Source of the DNA: Davidsoniella eucalypti | Lineage: Eukaryota > Ascomycota > Sordariomycetes > Microascales > Ceratocystidaceae | Length of the DNA stretch: 64,000 nt | Assembly: GCA_004009845.1 (NCBI GenBank) | Contig: RMBW01000076.1 | Span: 62,001 to 126,000, forward strand | Direction: 5' to 3' | Program-made: the position numbers and the translations under genes | Shown: positions 36,536 through 44,000 of the stretch, in pieces | How positions within the stretch are numbered: position 1 is the stretch's first letter | Layout of the letters: every line of letters begins with the position of its first letter | The notes under the pieces: generated by a model | Seen by the model: only the letters and a program-made list of their open reading frames with translations | Databases searched by the model: none | What the model was told of the DNA's origin: nothing

Positions 36536-37092
36536 GTGCTATTTACCCGCTTCTTTTACTCTCGTTCTTTTGTCTTTCATTTCATTTCACATTTGATATG
36601 AGTGTCTATTTCTACCAAGTCCCATTTCTTTCAAAATTCACAACATTTACTACTTAATCTTCAATCTTTCTACGCCATTAAACCTAATTACTTTATAAAA
36701 ATCTCACGACCTTTTTTCAAATATGAAGCCTTCTATGTACCAGTGTGGAATATCCGTCCACCAATTTCGGGTATCTTGCCCTAGCTACGGTCTAGACTAA
36801 GTCTTGGTGGCCACTGTCTGTTCCTTTCTTCGGTTTCCTAGATAGAAAGCCGAATATCACTATCAGCTTCTGCCTCATTTTCATGGCCACCGTCTACTCG
36901 TTTCTTAGAGTTTCTACATCGGAAGCCATGAACGGATCAAACCGGCTGACAAGTACTACTAATCTCTTCTGGCTTCATATGAGTGGCTCTAACTATTTGT
37001 CACTAAGCCAGGAGCGGATCAAACGTCCGCTTCCGTCACCTTGGTTGCCACATTCTATCTGCTTCATCTTGCTTCCGAGACTGAGTTCAAAG

Positions 37093-37136
37093 CACGTGAA
37101 CTATGAGGCAAAATCCCATAGTTTTGCCTATATAAG
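37093..37136 (+). promoter_or_regulatory. E-box and TATA box of the 37.4-kb gene
   Basis: CACGTG at 37093-37098 and TATATAAG at 37129-37136 precede a CT-rich leader and the ATG at 37404. The predicted leader is about 230 nt. Confidence 0.5.
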
Positions 37137-37403
37137 TAGGACCGCTCGCTCAAGATTTACAAAGTTTGGCTTTGAATTTCTTCCTCCTACATACACGATT
37201 TTCTTGTGACTTTACTACTACAACATCTTTGTATACCATTCAAATTTCACCAATATCACCAAATCTTCCAACTTCTATACCAACATCCACTTTAAAGAAC
37301 AAACAGTGCGTCTGATGGCAATCAACGGCTGGTGGTCATGAAATATGGCTAACATGTGGACAGACACTTAGAAACGGTTTCATTCACACAAACGTCTGCC
37401 AAA

Positions 37404-38150
37404 ATGGAAAACTTCGAGCCTTGCCATGATATCCTCTACCTTGAGGGCTTCATTCGCTGCCGCATGGACTATGGGGACTCTGGCCTTAAAGGCGAATCGA
37501 GCCCCAATGTCACTGGCGCTGATGCAGATGCCTTGTTCTACAACGTTCTGTTTAGACATTTCGAAATCATCGAATACATCAGAGCTGGCTCTACGAACCA
37601 AGATGCCATCATGGCTAAGATTGCTGAAGCTGCCCATCAGGCTGAGATCCGGAAGTTCAACGAACACATGGCGTGTACTCCCGGGCAACTTGGCCCTGAT
37701 AACGCACCCTCGGTCAAGCCATCTGACTTTGAGACTCCGTACTTCCGCTCAGGCAACCCTCTAAAGGCTGCTCTGCAGGACACTATCAGGGGCCAGTTTG
37801 ACCCGGACGCGTACACGGTCTGCTGCCATGCGCTCGACAACTCCATGGATCCGTTTGTGCGTTTCGTGTTGAGCAACGCTGCGGAAGACATCGATCGTCC
37901 CCCGCTTTTGAACCCTTTCCTACCTCGCACGGCTGAGGAAAAGTGCTTGCGCAAGATAAAGCCTTTTACTCTACACTGTAGCTTGACAGGTTGGGATCGG
38001 ATCGAGGCTCGAAGACGTATCGACCCGCACAATCAGGCTTTCTGGGCTGGCTACCAGTTCAGATGGCCTGTGGATGTCAAGTCAGATGTCATAGATTACG
38101 ATATGGATGTCAATGTACCAGGGTCCGATCCCACTATTATAGCAGAATAG
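37404..38150 (+). CDS. Unrecognised intronless protein, 248 residues
   Basis: An uninterrupted frame starting at ATG in good context (CCAAAATGG), with TATA box and CT-rich leader upstream. It begins MENFEPCHDILYLEGFIRC and ends DYDMDVNVPGSDPTIIAE. I recognise no family. There is no signal peptide, membrane span or coiled coil. Visible features are scattered cysteines (CHD, RCRM, YTVCCHALDN, EKCLRK, LHCSL), a His/Glu-rich helix-like part (AEAAHQAEIRKFNEHMAC) and an acidic C-terminus. Third positions vary and the frame is clean, so it looks expressed. Its neighbourhood (dead LINE, hairpin arrays, no conserved genes) suggests a lineage-restricted accessory gene. The hairpin array starting 198 bp after its stop is on the same strand and may belong to its 3' untranslated region. 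Confidence 0.6.
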   Translation: MENFEPCHDILYLEGFIRCRMDYGDSGLKGESSPNVTGADADALFYNVLFRHFEIIEYIRAGSTNQDAIMAKIAEAAHQAEIRKFNEHMACTPGQLGPDNAPSVKPSDFETPYFRSGNPLKAALQDTIRGQFDPDAYTVCCHALDNSMDPFVRFVLSNAAEDIDRPPLLNPFLPRTAEEKCLRKIKPFTLHCSLTGWDRIEARRRIDPHNQAFWAGYQFRWPVDVKSDVIDYDMDVNVPGSDPTIIAE

Positions 38151-38309
38151 GGTACTAGCTCCGCCTAAGTTACGACCAAGATTCAGAAATAACCAAGTAT
38201 TTCACGAGCCTCCGGGCGCAATCAGGTGTGTCGACCGTGGTGATCCGGCCACCGTTTGTTTCTTCGACTGTTCGTGGGAGCTTGCGAGTGTCTGATCTCT
38301 TGGGCGTTT

Positions 38310-38339
38310 GGTTTCAATACCTCTTAGGCTATTGAAACC
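38310..38339 (+). repeat. Perfect 10-bp inverted repeat before the hairpin array
   Basis: GGTTTCAATA (38310-38319) and TATTGAAACC (38330-38339) are exact complements with a 10-nt loop. The short direct repeat CCTCTTAGG overlaps the loop and follows the 3' arm. It lies just upstream of array copy 1 and lacks the array's conserved core. Confidence 0.6.
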
Positions 38340-38347
38340 TCTTAGGC

Positions 38348-38435
38348 GGGCGTTGTTGTTAGAAGGAAGCGGAGTACCGAGTGTGTCCAAGGACCGCCAA
38401 GCCCCATGTCCCTCTTTCTTCTGGCGGCAACGCTC
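38348..38435 (+). ncRNA. Structured hairpin element, copy 1
   Basis: The conserved 42-nt core is at 38371-38412 (begins GGAGTACCGAG, centre CCAAGGACCGCC, ends CCCCATGTCCC). The arms are 38348-38369 and 38414-38435. They form 22 consecutive base pairs when read as RNA: 16 Watson-Crick and 6 G.U, no A-C. The single C x T position next to the core is unpaired. Whether it is an independent RNA or part of an mRNA tail is unknown. Confidence 0.65.
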
Positions 38436-38484
38436 CTTCGTTTAATCTTTGCTCACTTGACAGCGTTTGTTTCTAGCGATAGAT

Positions 38485-38601
38485 GATGTGATCTTCCAGC
38501 AATGTTTCGGGCTGAGAACAGTGGAGTACAGAGTATGTCTAAGGACTGCCAAGCCCCACGTCCCGCTGTCTCAGTCTGGATTGTTGTTGGAATATCCTGT
38601 C
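38485..38601 (+). ncRNA. Structured hairpin element, copy 2 (longest stem)
   Basis: The core is at 38523-38564 (GGAGTACAGAG at the start, CCCCACGTCCC at the end). The arms are 38485-38522 and 38565-38601, pairing over about 34 bp with one bulged A (38517) and three pyrimidine mismatches. Nine pairs are G.U and none are A-C. The arm sequence is unrelated to that of copy 1. Confidence 0.65.
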
Positions 38602-38652
38602 TCTACTTGTTGTTTATTGTTCTTGTTTGTGGTTTATATAGTTGACATCTCC

Positions 38653-38744
38653 GAATGCCCTTTACCGAGTTAAGCGGAGTACCGAGTGTGTCTAAGGACC
38701 GCCAAGCCCCATGTCCTGCTTTTCTCGGTTCTTCTGCCCCATTC
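38653..38744 (+). ncRNA. Structured hairpin element, copy 3
   Basis: The core is at 38676-38717, nearly identical to copy 1. Arms next to the core, 38664-38675 and 38718-38729, form 10 bp around a 2x2 U-U internal loop. After an unpaired stretch GAATG (38653-38657) pairs with CATTC (38740-38744). Again the arm sequence is its own. Confidence 0.6.
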
Positions 38745-38781
38745 CCCCAATATAGGCACAAGTGTGCCTGTAGTTTTTTTC

Positions 38782-38845
38782 ATCAAGCAGGCGGAGTACA
38801 GAGCGTATCTAAGGATCGTCAAACCCCACGTCCCTCCTGCTTGGT
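38782..38845 (+). ncRNA. Structured hairpin element, copy 4
   Basis: The core is at 38793-38834 and is the most diverged (GAGCGTATC, AAGGATCGTC), all by transitions. The arms are 38782-38791 and 38836-38845: 10 consecutive pairs including one U.G. An unpaired C x T joins core and stem, as in copy 1. T-runs follow directly. Confidence 0.6.
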
Positions 38846-38866
38846 TTTTTCTATTTTTTTTTTTTT
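38845..38866 (+). terminator. T-runs after the hairpin array
   Basis: TTTTTT (38845-38850) and a 13-T run (38854-38866) follow copy 4. RNA polymerase III stops at such runs. No clear A or B box was found upstream, so this is only suggestive. T-runs are common in this DNA. Confidence 0.2.
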
Positions 38867-39595
38867 AAAATACAAAAACAGTTCAAAACCAACATAATTA
38901 CCTTTTCCAATGTGAATGTGTTTTAGTATTCCATGGTGCCTAAATATATGTTTTTCCTTACATAGCCATGCTGAGCTGGTGCATAGAACATAGATAGGAT
39001 TCAACTAACATAGGATGTATGTAGAGGACTAGAAACAAGACTTGTGTATTAGACTTTTATATAACCTACATATAGGATCTATGTATAGGTTGTTTATGCA
39101 ACTTTGAGGTGTCTGGTGTGCACACAAAGCATATAGGACTTATGTGTATGGCGTATAGAACTAGTAGTTGCCAAATCATAAAAGTAAAGGACAGTGTATT
39201 TGTTTATATCGAAGCTTCATTGTATGAGCTTACAAAACACCAACCCTCTTCGTAACCCTGTCGAATAGTAGACACCAATGATCAATGGTTCTCCGCCTAT
39301 CAAATGGTCGACATTTCTGGAATAGACCAATGGAAGCAGTAAACAGCAGATGGCTTAATGTTGACACCGCAGAGACATCGCGTTTTGGTAGAACGCTATC
39401 ACGACGCGTCGAGACACGGCATCAACATCTGTGGACGGCGCCGGCCTATGTTTACTGCCAAACTCAGGCAGAAATCCTACTAGGCCACCCACCTTCTTAA
39501 AGTTACTGCCTTAGGCGAGTCGGGAAGTGGCCAAACAACGCGTCAGTAAACATAAGATTAGTTAGCAACTGCTCAGTTTCCAACAACTTGGGGTG
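38867..39595. other. Intergenic, no supported gene
   Basis: AT-rich. Short direct repeats around TATAGGAT/ATGTAT occur at 38990-39090. A 71-codon frame (39285-39500) has no recognisable motif. Confidence 0.5.
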
Positions 39596-39603
39596 CATAT
39601 AAG
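39596..39603 (+). promoter_or_regulatory. TATA-like element of the acidic gene
   Basis: CATATAAG lies about 160 bp before the ATG at 39759 and is followed by a CT-rich tract and an A/C-rich leader, as before the 37.4-kb gene. Confidence 0.4.
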
Positions 39604-39758
39604 TTTCCTCCCATTCAATATTGGAAATTTCATTTCTCTTTCTTCTTTCCTTTTCCCCCCATTGCTCCGCAAAACCAACCCAACATTGAACCAAACCCAA
39701 TTATCACGAAATCAAAACCGCAACTACCAAACCACCAAGACCACCTACCCACTTTACA

Positions 39759-41351
39759 ATGTCTATCCCGATAGAATCAAACATGCTCACCGGAGCCTCC
39801 ATCGCTGAACAGATTGTCGATGCCGTTCCTGCCGTTGCTGGCCCTGCCGTAGCTTTCCTGACGACCACCGGCGAAACTGCCTCAGCAAACGCGTATGAAG
39901 GCGTTGACAACGATGGCAACGATGAGAGCCCCGATACTCATTCCCCTTCGGCACACCGGAGACCCTCCAGCGAAGTTACTGTTGCTACCGAGACGAACGA
40001 AGAACTAGGAGAGAAGCGCGATGAAGATGAAGCCACTGCAAACGAAGAAGAAGCGGAACACTGGACTGACCAATTTACCCCAGGTTTTGAATTGCCTGAT
40101 ACTTCTACGCGAACGGAAGAGCGGATACTTGCTGAGAATGCCGAGATTCTGAGAAAGATAGAAGCTGGCGAAGACGAGCCGATCGATAATACCTTTGACG
40201 TCGACGACGTGATGCCTAGATTTGGAGAATCTGAGGCTCTCGACTCCCACGAAGAACCCTCATTGATCGTAGCTGACATGTCTGCTTTAGAAGAGACCGT
40301 CCAAGAAGATGATTAGTTTCCCGCTTCTGCCGCCGGTCCCTCTACTGCAGAGTCAGACAAACTCCGCTGGAGCCCTAGTCTATCCGACACGATCCCCGGT
40401 TTGTATGATACTGAAGATACAGCGGAGATGTCCAATATGCCAATGGCTGAGGAATACTTCGAAGAAGAAGAATTTGAAAGCGCAGTGATTGATGACGCAG
40501 CGGAAGATGCAGACGACGAGTTTGAGTTCAGTGACTCTGAGATATTTGACTTTGAAGAAAGCGATTATGAAGAGAGCGATGGTGAGGACTTGTCTTTCCA
40601 CGAAAGCCAGTTCATTTACAATGACGATTCGATCGACTCAGACTACACCGAGTATGAAGACGTTTCCAAGTACAACGACGATGACGAGATTGATGAGAAT
40701 TACGAAGATGAAGATTCTCTACTGGAGGAGTTCAAGGTGGGATGCAGTTCAGGCTACCGCGATCGCCGACTGGATTTTCCACCAATGCCAGAATCAGAGC
40801 TAGAAGAAATACTTGAAGAAGAGGTTATGAATCAGTTTGAAGAAGACGACGTTGTCTCAGTCTTTGATATCAGTCCCGTTCCAGAACTTGAAGAAGACGA
40901 CATTGTCTCAGTCTTTGATATCAGTACCGTTACAGAACTCAGTGATGATAGCGCTATTGTCATGCACAACTTAATAGGTACCGACGGCATCGACGAATGG
41001 CAGGCTGATGTCAGTGATAGCGCTGTCGACGGCTTCGAACCGACTTTTTCAGAGTTGGTCCAGGCATGGTTAGCAAGATTCACCTTTCTTGAGAACCTTG
41101 CCTTACAAGAGCTGCCTTGGGTTGATGAAGAAGCCCTGGGAACCACGGGGCTAGATATGATTCCAGTATCTGACTGGTCGGATATTGGAGATTATGAAGA
41201 GGAAAACGTTGATATTCCAGACGAAATCGCAGAAGCCATGCTTCATACCCACTGGAATCAGCTAGGAGCTCAAGGAGTGGTTATTGAGCCTGCTATTGCT
41301 AACGCTGATGAACAGGACGAGCTTGATGAAGGCTTGGGAGAAGGAACTTAG
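39759..41351 (+). CDS. Highly acidic protein with an internal in-frame TAG
   Basis: The ATG at 39759 (context TACAATG) opens 185 codons ending at TAG 40314-40316. The same frame then runs on without a stop to 41351. Both parts have the same style, very rich in Glu and Asp, so they are probably one gene of about 530 codons with a premature stop. Part two contains a duplicated segment (DDVVSVFDISPVPEL then DDIVSVFDISTVTEL) and a less acidic globular-looking region near its end (FSELVQAWLARFTFLENLAL). I recognise no family; acidic disordered proteins of this kind include histone- or chromatin-binding factors, but that is not evidence of function. Options are a nonsense mutation, stop-codon readthrough, or removal of 40269-40316 as a 48-nt intron with poor signals. 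An intron begins immediately after the final stop. Confidence 0.55.
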
Positions 41352-41397
41352 GTAAGTATACTAATGAATATACAGCTACTAACATACGTCTTCTAAG
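41352..41397 (+). other. Probable 46-bp intron directly after the stop codon
   Basis: The stop TAG (41349-41351) is followed at once by GTAAGT, then the branch site CTACTAAC (about 41376-41383) and acceptor TTCTAAG at 41397. All three signals are close to consensus. It would be a 3' untranslated-region intron, unless an alternative splice changes the C-terminus. Confidence 0.55.
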
Positions 41398-41704
41398 GAA
41401 CCATATCTACTATACATCTCCCCACCACAGCTTGCTAGACTTACGGTTTGTATCTGGTCTAAACGTCGAAGGCACCCTGATCTCCGTTTGTCCATATATC
41501 ACCGTGAGTCGCCCCCTTGTAGACAATGGACGCTACGGCTTCGCATTGTTTTCTTGGGCTGTAAGAGCTGGTATTTGTTTACAATTACCTCTCTTTTTCC
41601 CCCATTGGCTTTGTCGGTTACGCTTCTCTTCTCGATTCTCGAGGTGTGCGAGTTTGATGGTTCTAAACCATCTCTCCTTTCTCTTTCTTTTTTTCCCTTC
41701 TTCC

Positions 41705-41724
41705 CTCTCTCTCTCTCTCTCTCT
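41705..41724. repeat. (CT)n microsatellite
   Basis: About ten CT units in a CT-rich tract. Confidence 0.85.
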
Positions 41725-41853
41725 TTCCCCTTCATTGGGGGCGTGGAAGCTTGACAAGTCACATTGTCTCTTCTTTATACTCGGGCGAGGAAATTTGTGA
41801 ACTTGAAGGGTGTGAAAACACCTCTTCTTGTGAACAGATATCCTAAGTATATT

Positions 41854-42272
41854 GGGAGTTGATGGATAAAGCCATCTCTCCGGCAAACCTTTGAGAGAGG
41901 GGAGATGTGGTTTTTTTTCTATGGTCTCTGACCTATGTGGGAGTTGATGGGTCAAACCATCTCTCCCGAACACCACCAATTGGTTTTTTTTTTTATGGTC
42001 TCTGACCTATGTGGGAGTTGATGGGTCAAACCATCTCTCCCGAACACCACCAATTGGTTTTTTTTTTTATGGTCTCTGACCTATGTGGGAGTTGATGGGT
42101 CAAACCATCTCTCCCGAACACCACCAATTGGTTTTTTTTTTATGGTCTCTGACCTATGTGGGAGTTGATGGGTCAAACCATCTCTCCCGAACACCACCAA
42201 TTGGGTATTTTTTTATGGTCTCTGACCTACACAGTAGACAATAGAGGTAAGCAAGCCTGTCTCTCCCAATCA
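41854..42272 (+). repeat. 73-74 bp tandem array carrying a hairpin
   Basis: Four nearly identical units start at 41921, 41995, 42069 and 42142, with lengths of 74, 74, 73 and 73 bp. A degenerate unit lies before them (41854-41920) and a truncated one after (42215-42272). Each full unit contains GGGAG, TT, GATGG, loop GTCAAA, CCATC, T, CTCCC: a 10-bp stem with a small internal loop. It is followed by the palindrome CCAATTGG and a run of 8-11 T (interrupted by GTA in the fourth unit). The degenerate first unit keeps nearly all of the stem while its loop changes to ATAAAG. The array follows the acidic gene on the same strand. The loop GGGTCAAACC only weakly resembles a B box. Confidence 0.85.
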
Positions 42273-43956
42273 CCCTAGGCTAGTGTTCATTTTATGGCTA
42301 ACATAATCTATGCTGGAGCAGACGACTAAAACCTTACATATCCCGAACCATTTGACCAGAAAGGCTTTTATCCCACTTTTCTCAAAGAATACAACTACAG
42401 TTTCAACTTTCCAAATCTTATAGAGTGACATTTTAGATTTTTTGCGTGTATGTGTGTGATATGTTTGAACACTGCATGATATAGTTTTAAGATATTTATG
42501 TGAGTACATGAAGTAAGATTATATGAAGTGTACAAGTTACAAGAGGGTTATGACTTATCATCAATGTATTTTCATGTACATCACTAGGGTTAGTCAATTT
42601 GATATTGGATTATATGTCCCAGATCATTTAGGCACTCACCGTAGATAAATGTTAAAAAAGATATTGAGAAATAACGTAAGGATAAGAAAATACTGAACAG
42701 TCGTTTTGACGATTAAGTGAACTGGTACATGATAGACCTACAACAACTAGTGATCTTTTGTGTTTTTGGTTACACCACTGGACTTCACACTTTTACCTAC
42801 TAGTTGAAATAGAAACAAAGAAGCCTCTCAAACACTAGCAGTAGTAAGCCGCCTGGCCATCCGTTAGATGGTTAGTTGTACATATGCTTATATGTACTAG
42901 TGTGCCCATTTCCATTCTTTACCAAGTCTTAACATATAAATATATACATCATTAACTATGTACTTTAAAAAACGGCAGAAAAGTGGCAAAAGGTGGCAGA
43001 AAAGGTGTCCAAATTGGGAAATGATTATCCGGAAAGCTCCTGCAAATATCCTGCCTCATAAGAAATGAACAAAAATGAAAAAGCCAAGTGCAAGGCCCAA
43101 GTGTCATGGAATGATAGCTTGCGCTGGTGCTATAAAGTGGCAGCTTGCATTGGTGTCATAGTTCATGCCAAACCCTTTGTTTTGATCTGTCCTGTCTCTT
43201 CTGTCTGTTATGCCTGGTTATTATTGTCATGAAATGACGACAATCTTGTGCTTGGGCCATGGAGTATGCCAGAACTCGTCACAGTGTGTCACAAGGTTCC
43301 ACAACGATGGTTGTTTGCCCTGTCTCGCATCACTGGGTGATATTTACTCTGTGTTCTATTATGTTTGGGTTTTCAGTCCCTACCTGCTATCTCAGCTCTG
43401 CCGTAGTTGGGTTTGTTGGTAGGCCCTTTCGTGATACCTAACTAATCATGTCTACTGAACCCATTTCTACGTCCGAAAACTAAGAAAAAAACATTCTTTA
43501 CAGCAAATTTATTATCTACTCGCATATCATAGTGTCTGGCTCGTAGTCATCAAACTTTAGTATCGTAGTACGGTCATCCAGACTAGTGATGAGAACCATT
43601 TTGTATCTTATTGGCAATATTTTATGGTATCACGCTTAAGCAATTATTGTGTTGGTACAATAGTACTAATAGATTGCTGTTGTAATAGTATAGCCTCCAT
43701 ACTAAGTTTTAACTTGAATCAATCACACACAGATGTAACGAAACTATCAACTAAGGATTAACTGGAAACTCCCAACATCGCTGCTGTTTAAAATCTCCAA
43801 ATTGTCATCTAGTTGACCTGTAGGCAATCTGTCTAGGGGCACTTCGCCAATTTCTGAATACATATTGTGAGCCCATGGGACAGACTCGAAAGAGTCTTCA
43901 TTTCTTATATAAAAAATTTAGCCTCGATAGACCCCAAGATAATTTTAGCCTTGTAT
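42273..43956. other. Intergenic, no supported gene
   Basis: AT-rich, with no recognisable domain. A 70-codon ATG frame (43210-43422) is Cys-rich but has no signal peptide or family motif. The repeated GTGGCA/GGTGTCATA motifs near 42980-43160 are short. Confidence 0.5.
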
Positions 43957-44000
43957 ATTGCTGTTTGTACTTGGGTCTTGTAAGCCCAATATACAGCAAT
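43957..44000. repeat. Two-tier hairpin
   Basis: ATTGCTGT (43957-43964) pairs with ACAGCAAT (43993-44000), and inside it TTGGG (43971-43975) pairs with CCCAA (43985-43989) around a 9-nt loop. TATATTG (43954-43960) could instead pair with CAATATA (43987-43993). No gene is evident nearby. Confidence 0.4.

Noticed and set aside
38265..38300. Possible fifth, decayed core copy upstream of copy 1
   Set aside because: Only GGAG and GAGTGT match in order. The rest differs and no paired arms could be found.
38371..38834. Core copies as coding repeats (peptide of the type GVPSVSKDRQAPCP)
   Set aside because: Copies 2-4 are in one phase but copy 1 is not, stops lie between copies 2 and 3, and changes fall at first as well as third positions. 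Complementary arms explain the structure better. Coding is not wholly excluded for copies 3-4.
38348..38845. CRISPR array
   Set aside because: Only four copies, spacing is irregular, the segments between cores are arms that pair across each core, and the host is a eukaryote.
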